From the NCBI GenBank assembly GCA_963708905.1, contig CAVPUV010000026.1:32619-96618 (forward strand): a DNA stretch of 64,000 nt. The letters run 5' to 3'. Below the pieces are notes generated by a model. That model saw nothing but the letters and a program-made list of their open reading frames with translations, ran no database searches and was not told the origin of the DNA. Positions within the stretch are counted from its first letter, which is position 1. Every line of letters begins with the position of its first letter. The translations under genes and the position numbers were made by a program. The DNA comes from SHZL01 sp963708905 (GTDB lineage Bacteria; Pseudomonadota; Gammaproteobacteria; Xanthomonadales; SZUA-36). Below are positions 7,676 through 15,287 of this stretch, in pieces.

Positions 7676-8887
7676 GTGACCGGTAGAACCGACAGCGCAA
7701 TGCCAGAAGTCATTTGCCGGCGTTGGGCTGGCCTGTATGCGGCTTTTTTCCTGACTTTTAGCGCCTGTGGGAGTCTGTTCGCGCAAACGAGTGCAGCCGG
7801 CAATGAAGCGGAACCCGGGGAGGCGGAAAAGGATACCAGTCAGCGCGTCGATGAAAGCGAGGAAAGTTTCCGCACACGCATGGAGTTGCGGGACCTGCGT
7901 TTTCGCCAGCAGCCACGGGCAGACATGACTTATTCCTCCGGGGGCGAAAAGAGCAAGCTCGATCAGCTGCCAGAGGCTTCGCGTGAGCACATCAAGGAGC
8001 AGCTGCGGGACATGATTATGGCCAGCCGCCAATGGGAACCAGGTGAAGACGTCAGCGATTACCCGTATGAGCCCAGCTCAGCGGCACAAAACGATGCAAA
8101 ACTGCGCAGCCTGGAACGCGAAGCCTGGACGGAGCAGTTGCAAAAATACCAGCAGCGCGAGGCGGCAGCTTATGCCACCGCGAAAGATGGCAAAGACGGT
8201 GAACACGGCGATCAGGAAGGTGGCAAAGGCACCGAGGGCGCGGGCGGCGCCAACGACGGCGCCGGTGGAGCGGGTTCGCAGGCCGCCAGTAAAAGCCAGG
8301 CAAATTCTGCGCGTAACCCTGAGCCATACACCGGGCGGGATCACGAGATGGAAGCCATCAGTACCGCGGGCGTTTCTGAAAGCGCCTTGAGTTTCCTGCA
8401 AAGTAAAGGCGGCCAGATGGGAACAACGGACCCTCAATCCAAAGCCGGCGCAGGCAATGAAGCAGATGACGCTGCCGTGGATGACTCCGGGTCAGCAAGT
8501 GAAAGTCCTGAAGTGGCGGCGCCTCCCGGCAGCCTGGCGCTCAGCGAACTGGCTTTGCTGCAAGGTATGAACGCGGCCGCTGGTAGCACTTCTGATGACC
8601 CGTCCGCGCAGCAGTCGATGGATAGGCCGGCGGCATCCGGCGCACAGCAGCCGTCCCCGGATCAGAACTCCGCTGACACTTCCGCCTTGGAGGATGCAGT
8701 CGAGATAATGGCGGGCACGCTGAATATCGATGAACTGAAAAACATGGGTGGTGCCAGCGCGCAGGGCATCGATTCTGCAACGCCTGGAGCGAACGCGGGT
8801 GATGCCATAAAGCCGATAGCGTCCAACCCCACCGAACCGGGCACTCTGGACATCAATGAACTTAAACGGCTGGGTGGGGATGGCTAG
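7676..8887 (+). CDS. secreted acidic low-complexity protein with repeated C-terminal motif
   Basis: I chose GTG 7676 because GGAG at 7667-7670 sits 5 bases upstream and a signal peptide follows (hydrophobic LYAAFFLTFSACGSLFA, cut before QT); the frame itself opens further upstream inside the previous gene. The mature protein is hydrophilic, with a charged first half and a Gly/Asp/Ala/Ser-rich, probably disordered middle. Two near-copies of GTL-[ND]-I-[DN]-ELK-x-[ML]-GG close the protein, at about residues 342-357 and 388-403, the second forming the C-terminus. These look like short linear docking motifs. Last gene of the operon; only 6 bp separate it from a convergent gene. No family recognised. 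Confidence 0.72.
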   Translation: MTGRTDSAMPEVICRRWAGLYAAFFLTFSACGSLFAQTSAAGNEAEPGEAEKDTSQRVDESEESFRTRMELRDLRFRQQPRADMTYSSGGEKSKLDQLPEASREHIKEQLRDMIMASRQWEPGEDVSDYPYEPSSAAQNDAKLRSLEREAWTEQLQKYQQREAAAYATAKDGKDGEHGDQEGGKGTEGAGGANDGAGGAGSQAASKSQANSARNPEPYTGRDHEMEAISTAGVSESALSFLQSKGGQMGTTDPQSKAGAGNEADDAAVDDSGSASESPEVAAPPGSLALSELALLQGMNAAAGSTSDDPSAQQSMDRPAASGAQQPSPDQNSADTSALEDAVEIMAGTLNIDELKNMGGASAQGIDSATPGANAGDAIKPIASNPTEPGTLDINELKRLGGDG

Positions 8888-8893
8888 TGCGGG

Positions 8894-9700
8894 CTAGTGG
8901 TCAACCTGTGATTCCTTGTCGATCAGCTCTTTGGATTCCAGCTCGCGCGGTTTGATTTTGCGCGGCTGGGTGTTCTTGTAAATTTCTTCAATTGCCTGCA
9001 AGTGCTGCTTGAAACCAAGCAGGTTCGGCTCGTCTTCGAGCATGCGCTGGTACGCCTCCATCCTTCCGCCGGTGTCTTCCATCGCATCATTGGTGATGGC
9101 AGCAAGTTCCCGGTCAAATTTCCAGTACTCCATCACATTGCGCAGGTACAGGGTCCTGTTCTGATAGGTTTGAAGGTAGCCCGCCCATGCTGGATCACCC
9201 TCTTTGGCCAGGTACTCGATACTGCCTGACAGAGCACTGCGAATAATGATGGCGTCCTCGGCCAACTGGATTAAATCCACTTGTGCGATCTGCCCGGGTT
9301 CGGCAGCCGCAATTTCTTCCATGGCGTGCATGATGTTTGCCTTGTTATCCAGCGTGAAGCGGAACAGGCGGGCTGCCCGGGTGATCATCGCGCGTTGATC
9401 GACGATGCGGTTCAAAGGGGTCTGAAAGTCTTCGACTTTGAGGTGGGGTATTGGCTCTGGCTGAACGCCGGATTCCGCAGTTGGTTGCGGCAGCAACTGC
9501 GCAACGAAAGCCGCATCGATACCCTCGGAAACCATCAGTATCAAATTGAGCTGGCGGTATTTGTCCGCAGCGGAAAGGTGGTCAAGAGCAGCCAGGCTCA
9601 TGCCACTCAAGGCCGGGGTCAGGGAAACGAGCCAGAGGCTGCCCAGCAGTAGAGTTACCACTAGTGTTTGGTTTATCCTCAGAATTCCAGTTTTTTCCAT
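8894..9700 (-). CDS. secreted helical protein of unknown function
   Basis: The 268-residue protein has an N-terminal hydrophobic segment (about 10-33, VVTLLLGSLWLVSLTPALSG) that is either a signal peptide or an anchor. The remainder is soluble and mostly helical, with a Lys/Glu-rich tail. No known domain is visible. Its ATG at 9700 lies inside the end of the upstream lipoprotein gene (22-bp overlap), so the two form a coupled minus-strand pair. The pair converges on the VWA operon with only 6 bp between stop codons, so antisense effects between the transcripts are possible. Envelope location and tight packing suggest a shared function with the VWA locus, which is inference. Confidence 0.7.
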   Translation of the reverse strand: MEKTGILRINQTLVVTLLLGSLWLVSLTPALSGMSLAALDHLSAADKYRQLNLILMVSEGIDAAFVAQLLPQPTAESGVQPEPIPHLKVEDFQTPLNRIVDQRAMITRAARLFRFTLDNKANIMHAMEEIAAAEPGQIAQVDLIQLAEDAIIIRSALSGSIEYLAKEGDPAWAGYLQTYQNRTLYLRNVMEYWKFDRELAAITNDAMEDTGGRMEAYQRMLEDEPNLLGFKQHLQAIEEIYKNTQPRKIKPRELESKELIDKESQVDH

Positions 9701-11613
9701 TGGCTTTCCGTGGCCTTGCCAATTTCAATACCGGCCTTGAAATTTCGCAGGCTGGCTTTTTCGCCGGCCTTTTCGATTTCCGCCACGCCGTCCGGCAAGC
9801 CCTTGCTGAATTCACCCTCGTAATAAACGGGGCCGGTCTGGCCTGCCATCTGTACAATCATACCGCCAATTCCGGACGCCACGCCGGACTTTGCATCGCC
9901 AAGATACTCGACGGAATTACCGGACTCATCCTGCACCAGCCCATAGCCTTTGGCGGTCGCCAGCCCATGCGCGCATTGGCCATACCAACGTCCGGATGCT
10001 GCTACTGCCGGGTGGTTGAAAACACAGTGATCTGCAACGGAAGTATCCAGCGACCGGACCCGCGACTGGTAGAGGGCCGTGGTCTTGTCACGAAACTCGG
10101 CAAATCCCCGGGCGGTGATTTTCTCTTTTGATTCCAGCCATTCCGCCTGCACCGAAATTTGCTGGTCGAGGTCAGGCGCCATCAAGGCCATGAATTTTTC
10201 GGTAATATTGGCGGACTTCGCCTGGGTCTTCAGCGCCGAACGGACGGACCAGATGGAGCCAAGGACCAATACGGGGGTAATGGTTTGCAAGGCAGAGGCG
10301 ATCACCGAGCCGGAAACAGAAGTTCCATAGACCGACCCGGCAAGCATCGCGACCGTCAGTGCCGTGGTGACGTTCTGGATACGCGCCAGTCTGCGCCGCT
10401 CTTCCAGCATGCCAAACTCCGCCTGGATCATCTGGCGCATCTTCTGCCCATAATCCCCATAGTAGGTACCCTGGAAAACGCTCTGGGATTGCCCCGACAG
10501 GAAGGTCTTTTCCGCCTGGATCAAAGCCTCTGCCAGTTGCAGCCGGGTGCGGATGCTCTCATCCATGGAACCGGTTATGAAAACGCTGGCGAGCTCGGGG
10601 TCGAAGCGCTGCAAAGCAGCCTGCCGGGCGAAAAACAAGGCTCGCTCCTGATCGACGGAGCCCAGCAAATTGAGTACCCGGCTGGCCGCGCCTTTGACAA
10701 AACCTTCAGCAAAAGGATCGACTGTGAAATCTTCCGTCAGATGGGAAATCCAAGCGGGGTTCATCTGCACTTTTTCCAGCGGATATACTTCCACCGCCAG
10801 CACGTCACCACCGGAGTTGCCGATTTCTTTGCGCGGTACATTGACCGACGCGGGATCACGCGTGCCGAGAAAGGTGATGAAGTCCAGAGTCCTTTGGTAG
10901 CTGTCGCTGGGGTAGTGCAGCATGCTTGCAAACTGCTGTTTCGCCTGCTGTGAAGAGAGACTCCATGAGGTTTGCAGCAGGGGCTCGCTGGACAGCAACA
11001 AGCCATGGGTTGCGGGTCGCAACCAACGGTTGCTGTGCACGACCATCAAGGGTGTCACGATGTCGCCGAAAGTAAGCGGTGGCGCATCCATGATTTTGCG
11101 GATATCAGGATAGGAGTACACGCTGAAATCGATGGTCAGGACCGCGGGAATCTGCTCGGAAGCCAGCATGGGGCGGCTGTACAGGCCATTTTCCCGGTCC
11201 CAGACGATCATGTGAGGGGACAGCAGGACGGTGTGTTCCGGCAAAGCCGCCTGCAGCTCCCGGTAAAGTGTCATGGCGTAGTAGTTGGTCTTGGCGACCA
11301 TGGCCTGGGCTACCCGCGTGGTGTCGGTTCTGACCTTGACGTCGATGGGCACCGCTCCGCCAATCGCATTGTTGCCGAAGGCCTGGTAAAACGGGTGTTC
11401 AGCTTCTGCGCTGATGATGGCGGGATAACGAATGATGATGAGCGCTTCCGGGCGAGTTGGAATGTGCACAGGAACCGTCTCGGCTGTATCGTCTTTGTAT
11501 GCCGGGCTTTGCGTTCCCCGCGCCATCCCTGCACATCCGCTCAGCAAGCCATAAAGCAGGGCAGCCCCTGCCATCAGGACCCACAAGGCTGGCTGTCGGC
11601 GGTTGGTGCTCAT
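9679..11613 (-). CDS. large outer-membrane-type lipoprotein with MORN-like C-terminal segment
   Basis: From ATG 11613 (GGGA 5 bases upstream; a TTG at 11634 would add 7 residues) the protein has a lipoprotein signal with lipobox LSGC. The residue after the Cys is Ala, which favours outer-membrane sorting. Its first half (about 45-320) is a soluble domain I do not recognise. A hydrophobic hairpin lies near residues 385-440 (TALTVAMLAGSVYGTSVSGS and a following stretch). Near the C-terminus, GKGYG-type and VYYEGEFSKGLPDG segments resemble MORN repeats. It overlaps the downstream secreted gene by 22 bp. A role as outer-membrane partner of the neighbouring motor-like operon is plausible but unproven. 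Confidence 0.72.
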   Translation of the reverse strand: MSTNRRQPALWVLMAGAALLYGLLSGCAGMARGTQSPAYKDDTAETVPVHIPTRPEALIIIRYPAIISAEAEHPFYQAFGNNAIGGAVPIDVKVRTDTTRVAQAMVAKTNYYAMTLYRELQAALPEHTVLLSPHMIVWDRENGLYSRPMLASEQIPAVLTIDFSVYSYPDIRKIMDAPPLTFGDIVTPLMVVHSNRWLRPATHGLLLSSEPLLQTSWSLSSQQAKQQFASMLHYPSDSYQRTLDFITFLGTRDPASVNVPRKEIGNSGGDVLAVEVYPLEKVQMNPAWISHLTEDFTVDPFAEGFVKGAASRVLNLLGSVDQERALFFARQAALQRFDPELASVFITGSMDESIRTRLQLAEALIQAEKTFLSGQSQSVFQGTYYGDYGQKMRQMIQAEFGMLEERRRLARIQNVTTALTVAMLAGSVYGTSVSGSVIASALQTITPVLVLGSIWSVRSALKTQAKSANITEKFMALMAPDLDQQISVQAEWLESKEKITARGFAEFRDKTTALYQSRVRSLDTSVADHCVFNHPAVAASGRWYGQCAHGLATAKGYGLVQDESGNSVEYLGDAKSGVASGIGGMIVQMAGQTGPVYYEGEFSKGLPDGVAEIEKAGEKASLRNFKAGIEIGKATESQWKKLEF

Positions 11614-11723
11614 TTTTTCCCGCAATGTATCCAATACCGGTCCAGTTTGGGGTATTCAGGAAACTCTGATTAATTCAGAGCTTTCTTCATTATTCAATGT
11701 TGAGAAGACAGGATTTGTCTGAC

Positions 11724-11775
11724 CGCCCTTTCGGGGCGAAATTCCCCTGTGCCGTTCCTGCCATATGCGGCACAG
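11724..11775. other. two inverted repeats in a divergent intergenic region
   Basis: The 346 bases between the divergent lipoprotein gene (start 11613) and the PQQ-type dehydrogenase gene (start 11960) hold no convincing gene. Two hairpins stand out: CGCCC/GGGCG (11724-11728 with 11734-11738) and CTGTGCCG/CGGCACAG (11747-11754 with 11768-11775). Neither is followed by a T run, so they are more likely operator or leader structures than terminators. Confidence 0.35.
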
Positions 11776-11959
11776 ATTCTACGGCTACGGGATAAACATG
11801 CCAAATTTTAACTGTTTTGCTTGTCCAACAGCACCTTGACCGCCAAATCTCTGCGCGATCATTGCTCCTCCTGATGGATTCTTCGGATTAAATATCTCGT
11901 ATTTGGTGGCGTGAAGTCTTGTGGCATTATGTGCCGGTCGAATTGAGTAAGGGAACCGT

Positions 11960-13072
11960 ATGAACCAGACAAGCAAGATATTCGCCGTCATCGCGGCTCT
12001 GCTGATGGCTTATGGTAGCGAGGCCAGTGAAATGGATAAAAAGCTGGCACAGATCACTCTTCCCCCGGGTTTTGCCATCAGTGTTTATGCCGAAGGGGTT
12101 GAAAACGCCCGCCAGTTGACTCGTGGTGACCAGGGTACTGTTTTTGCCGGTTCACGCAACGCGGGCAAGGTCCATGCGCTGGTGGATACGGATGGTGACC
12201 AGATCGCGGATCGTGTCTACCTCATCGACCAGGGCCTCAACATGCCATCCGGGCTGGAGTTCAGGAACGGGTCTTTGTATGTCGGTGCAGTCGACCGGAT
12301 ACTGCGCTATGACGACATCGAGTCTCTGCTCGATCAGCCGCCCAAACCGGAACTGGTTTCGGCGGCCTTCCCGGACAAAACCCATCACGGCTGGAAATAC
12401 CTCCGTTTCGGACCGGACAGCCACTTGTATGTGCCGGTGGGTGCGCCCTGCAATATCTGTGATGAACCTGGCTTTGCACAGATCCGCCGGATCAATGCGG
12501 ATGGCAGTGGTGACGAAGTCCATGCATCGGGCATCAGGAACAGCGTCGGTCTGGCGTTTCATCCTGACACCGGCGATTTGTGGTTCACGGATAACGGCCG
12601 GGACATGTTGGGAGATGACATTCCATCCGACGAACTGAACCATGTCACTCAAGCCGGCCAGCATTTCGGCTACCCGTATTGCCACCAGGGCGACCTGCCA
12701 GACCCGGAGTTCGGCGTGGGTAAATCATGCGCGGACTACACCGCGCCGGCAGTCCGGCTGGGCGCGCATATGGCTGCCTTGGGGCTTACGTTTTATAGCG
12801 GCTCCATGTTTCCAGCCGACTACAAAGGGCAGCTGTTTATTGCCCGGCACGGTTCGTGGAATCGTAGCGATAAAGTGGGATATGACATCGCCCTGGTTCG
12901 GTTCGATGCGGGAGGGAAACCGGTTGGAGTTGAAGTATTTGCCAGCGGCTGGCTGCAGGGCCAGCATGCATGGGGCCGGCCGAATGATGTTTTGCAGTTG
13001 CCGGATGGATCTTTGCTGGTGTCTGATGACCAGGCGGATGCCATTTACCGCATCACTTTCGTGGGCAATTGA
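11960..13072 (+). CDS. PQQ-dependent sugar dehydrogenase family protein (sorbosone dehydrogenase-like)
   Basis: This 370-residue periplasmic protein has an N-terminal signal peptide (about 1-20) and a beta-propeller of the soluble glucose/sorbosone dehydrogenase superfamily. Signature stretches are THHGWKYLRFGPDSHLYVPV, GIRNSVGLAFHPDTGDLWFT and RHGSWNRSDKVGYDI. A CNIC pair lies in the third blade region. Family members oxidise aldose sugars or related aldehydes with PQQ as cofactor; the substrate cannot be told here. AAGGGA lies just upstream of ATG 11960. Followed 66 bp downstream by a transferase gene on the same strand. No PQQ biosynthesis genes are in the window. Confidence 0.82.
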   Translation: MNQTSKIFAVIAALLMAYGSEASEMDKKLAQITLPPGFAISVYAEGVENARQLTRGDQGTVFAGSRNAGKVHALVDTDGDQIADRVYLIDQGLNMPSGLEFRNGSLYVGAVDRILRYDDIESLLDQPPKPELVSAAFPDKTHHGWKYLRFGPDSHLYVPVGAPCNICDEPGFAQIRRINADGSGDEVHASGIRNSVGLAFHPDTGDLWFTDNGRDMLGDDIPSDELNHVTQAGQHFGYPYCHQGDLPDPEFGVGKSCADYTAPAVRLGAHMAALGLTFYSGSMFPADYKGQLFIARHGSWNRSDKVGYDIALVRFDAGGKPVGVEVFASGWLQGQHAWGRPNDVLQLPDGSLLVSDDQADAIYRITFVGN

Positions 13073-13138
13073 CATGGCCATGGAGCTGAAAGCAGCCGGC
13101 CGACCCCCGGCCGTGGGGAGGCGTGGCGCAGGCCATCG

Positions 13139-14200
13139 ATGAATCCGGGTATGCCGCGTCGCTACCTGTTTTATGTGGAAGAGAATTATTGCTACGGCAT
13201 TTTGCGGCCCATTCAGCGCCTGCTCCGCCAACGTGGATACGAAGTGGCCTGGTTGCCGGTGGGCGTCAACTTTGACCGCAGTGGATTCGAAACGGGAGAG
13301 CGGGTGTTCAGGCATGTCCAGGAGGCGATTGACTGGAACCCCTGCGCCGTGATGGCGCCCGGTAATTTCGTGCCTGACTTCCTGCCGGGTATCAAGGTGA
13401 TGGTGAGTCATGGGCTGATTTCGGAGAAGCGCCGCAAGAAAGACGGCATGGTGTACTCCTTTATCGAACGGGGACTGTTCGATCTGTACATCACTCACGG
13501 GCCGAACACGACCCGGAGGTGGCAGGAAATGGCGCAAGCTGCAGGCTATTTCGAGGTCGCGGAATGCGGCTGGTCCAAGTTGGATCCACTGTTCGATGGC
13601 AGTATGGTGAAAACGCCAGCCACTGACCCGGTGATTTATTTTGCCTCGACCTTTTCGCCTCGACTGACTGCGGCGCCCCGCCTCGTTGGCGCGATCAGTG
13701 CACTGTTACGTCAGAAAAACTGGCATTGGTTGATTCATTTTCACCCGAAGATGCCCGCGGCAGTCATTGCGCGTTACCGCAAGATACAATCGGAAAAATT
13801 ATGCGTGGTGGAAGGTCACGATACCTTGCGCCTGTTAATGGATGCAGATGTCATGCTGTGCGATACCTCATCGATCATTTCCGAGTTTGCGGTGCTGCAC
13901 AAGCCAGTCGTGACCTTTCGCAACTTGTCGCCGCAGCCGTACATGATCAACGTGACAAAACCGGATGATATCGGTCCGGCGCTTGAACGGGCATTGAGCC
14001 GGCCCTCCGAAGTCTTGCGCGCCATCGATCAGCATGTGCGTGACACCCACCCCTGGAATGACGGACGGTGTAGCGAACGTATCGTCACCGCCACCGACCG
14101 CCTGGTGAATACAGGACTGGGGCATCTGCGGCCCAAACCACGTAATCTTCTGCGTCACTGGCACATGCGCAGGACACTGCACTACTACCGGTTTTTCTGA
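13139..14200 (+). CDS. CDP-glycerol glycerophosphotransferase-like protein
   Basis: The 353-residue protein has a GT-B-like layout matching the CDP-glycerol:poly(glycerophosphate) glycerophosphotransferase (TagF/TagB-like) superfamily. Diagnostic stretches are VIYFASTFSPR, HWLIHFHPKMP and LCDTSSIISEFAVLHKPVV, the last resembling the nucleotide-binding DxSSxxxEF segment. No signal peptide; the C-terminal tail is basic, suggesting membrane association. In Gram-negatives such enzymes decorate surface glycans; the acceptor here is unknown. It ends 2 bp before uppP, consistent with a shared transcript and a link to undecaprenyl-dependent glycan synthesis. Confidence 0.7.
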   Translation: MNPGMPRRYLFYVEENYCYGILRPIQRLLRQRGYEVAWLPVGVNFDRSGFETGERVFRHVQEAIDWNPCAVMAPGNFVPDFLPGIKVMVSHGLISEKRRKKDGMVYSFIERGLFDLYITHGPNTTRRWQEMAQAAGYFEVAECGWSKLDPLFDGSMVKTPATDPVIYFASTFSPRLTAAPRLVGAISALLRQKNWHWLIHFHPKMPAAVIARYRKIQSEKLCVVEGHDTLRLLMDADVMLCDTSSIISEFAVLHKPVVTFRNLSPQPYMINVTKPDDIGPALERALSRPSEVLRAIDQHVRDTHPWNDGRCSERIVTATDRLVNTGLGHLRPKPRNLLRHWHMRRTLHYYRFF

Positions 14201-14202
14201 CC

Positions 14203-15000
14203 ATGCCCATAGTCCATATCATCGTGCTGGCATTGGTCCAGGGTCTCACCGAGTTCCTGCCCGTTTCCAGTTCGGCTCACTTGATTTTGACCAGCCGCGC
14301 TTTGGCGTGGCAAGACCAGGGACTGATTTTCGATGTGGCGACTCACCTCGGAACCTTGCTTGCCGTCCTGGTATTTTTCCGCCAGGAACTACTGCTCATG
14401 CTGAGAGCATGCACCACTCCGGTGCAGGACGAAGCTGGCCGTCACCACCGTTCCATGGTGCTTTATCTGGTCCTTGCCAGCATCCCCGCATTGGCTGTTG
14501 GCGCACTGGCACATGACTTGGTGGAGCACTTCCTGCGGGACGTGCGGGTGATTGCGGTGACGACCACTGGTTTTGGTCTGATCCTGTGGTGGGCTGATGC
14601 AGTGGGCAACAGAACGCGTGATCTGCCGGGCATGAATTTAGCCAGCGCGTTACTCGTTGGTCTGGCACAAATGCTGGCGTTGGTGCCTGGTGTTTCGCGC
14701 TCGGGTATCACCATCACGGCCGGGCGGTTCCTGGGATTTTCGCCAGACGCGGCGGCGCGCTTCTCCTTCCTGCTGGCGATTCCCGTGATTGGCGCTGCCG
14801 GCGCCTATGGAACCTTGCGCGTTGCCACCGGTGACGCCCCGATTGACTGGTCTCAGTTTGGCATGGCAGTGGCTTTCGCCGCGCTGGCGGGCTGGCTGTG
14901 CATTGCGGCGTTTCTTGCCGTATTGAAGAGGGTTGGCTTGATTCCTTTTGTACTCTACCGCCTGATGCTGGGTCTGGTTCTTTTCTGGTTTGTGTTTTAA
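14203..15000 (+). CDS. uppP: undecaprenyl-diphosphatase UppP (BacA)
   Basis: The 265-residue polytopic inner-membrane protein dephosphorylates undecaprenyl diphosphate, recycling the lipid carrier used in peptidoglycan and surface-polymer synthesis. Both family signatures are present: GLTEFLPVSSSAHLIL near the N-terminus (residues about 14-29) and PGVSRSGITITAGRF (about 163-177), which contribute the catalytic Glu, Ser and Arg. Length is normal. It starts 2 bp after the preceding transferase gene. Confidence 0.95.
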   Translation: MPIVHIIVLALVQGLTEFLPVSSSAHLILTSRALAWQDQGLIFDVATHLGTLLAVLVFFRQELLLMLRACTTPVQDEAGRHHRSMVLYLVLASIPALAVGALAHDLVEHFLRDVRVIAVTTTGFGLILWWADAVGNRTRDLPGMNLASALLVGLAQMLALVPGVSRSGITITAGRFLGFSPDAAARFSFLLAIPVIGAAGAYGTLRVATGDAPIDWSQFGMAVAFAALAGWLCIAAFLAVLKRVGLIPFVLYRLMLGLVLFWFVF

Positions 15001-15019
15001 CCCGGAAAGTCCATCAGGA
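15001..15019 (+). repeat. 19-nt motif shared with the topA 3' end
   Basis: Immediately after the uppP stop codon the sequence reads CCCGGAAAGTCCATCAGGA. The same motif with one change (CCATTAGGA) follows the topA stop at 35739-35757. The match is too long for chance in 64 kb. What it does is unknown. Confidence 0.4.
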
Positions 15020-15043
15020 GACACGCCCTCTATGCGTGTGTAA

Positions 15044-15060
15044 TGCATGATAAAGGTGCA
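15044..15060 (+). promoter_or_regulatory. upstream NtrC-binding site for glnA
   Basis: TGCATGATAAAGGTGCA matches the 17-bp NtrC consensus TGCACC-N5-GGTGCA with a perfect right half. It lies about 200 bp before the predicted transcription start. Its centre is 32 bp from that of the next site, which places both on the same face of the helix, as at the enterobacterial glnA enhancer. Confidence 0.7.
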
Positions 15061-15075
15061 TTCTGCTATCATTGA

Positions 15076-15092
15076 CGCACCAACAATGTGCA
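15076..15092 (+). promoter_or_regulatory. second NtrC-binding site for glnA
   Basis: CGCACCAACAATGTGCA has the GCACCA and TGTGCA halves of an NtrC site with correct spacing. Together with the site at 15044 it forms a likely enhancer. ntrB and ntrC are encoded just downstream of glnA. Confidence 0.7.
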
Positions 15093-15225
15093 TGCCTTTC
15101 CGGGGATGTCATTCTGGTCAGAAGCAGCTTAATTATATTCTCAATAAAGGGCCTAAAAGCTATCAAAATGTTGAATACTGCGGCGATCTTCACATTATTA
15201 TGACTGTGACCTCGTGGTTATTTGT

Positions 15226-15241
15226 TGGCACAAGTCCTGCT
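15226..15241 (+). promoter_or_regulatory. sigma54 (RpoN) promoter of glnA
   Basis: TGGCACAAGTCCTGCT fits the -24/-12 consensus: TGGCAC, then GC with ten bases between the invariant GG (15227-15228) and GC (15239-15240). A start near 15252 would leave a 36-base leader with a good ribosome site (AAGGA) before the glnA ATG. No other feature lies between uppP and glnA apart from the two NtrC sites. Confidence 0.8.
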
Positions 15242-15287
15242 TTAATGCTATGACCCATTTTGCAACCCCACTGAGGACATAAGGAAA

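Noticed and set aside
641..8887. Type VI secretion or Zorya defence locus
   Set aside because: FHA and kinase-like genes recall T6SS regulation, and the MotA-like gene recalls Zorya, but no Tss, ClpV, Hcp, VgrG, ZorC, ZorD or ZorE gene is present and the B subunits carry VWA heads.
11785..11991. Minus-strand 68-codon frame between the lipoprotein and PQQ-type dehydrogenase genes
   Set aside because: Overlaps the start of a well-supported gene, lacks a ribosome site and shows no family features.
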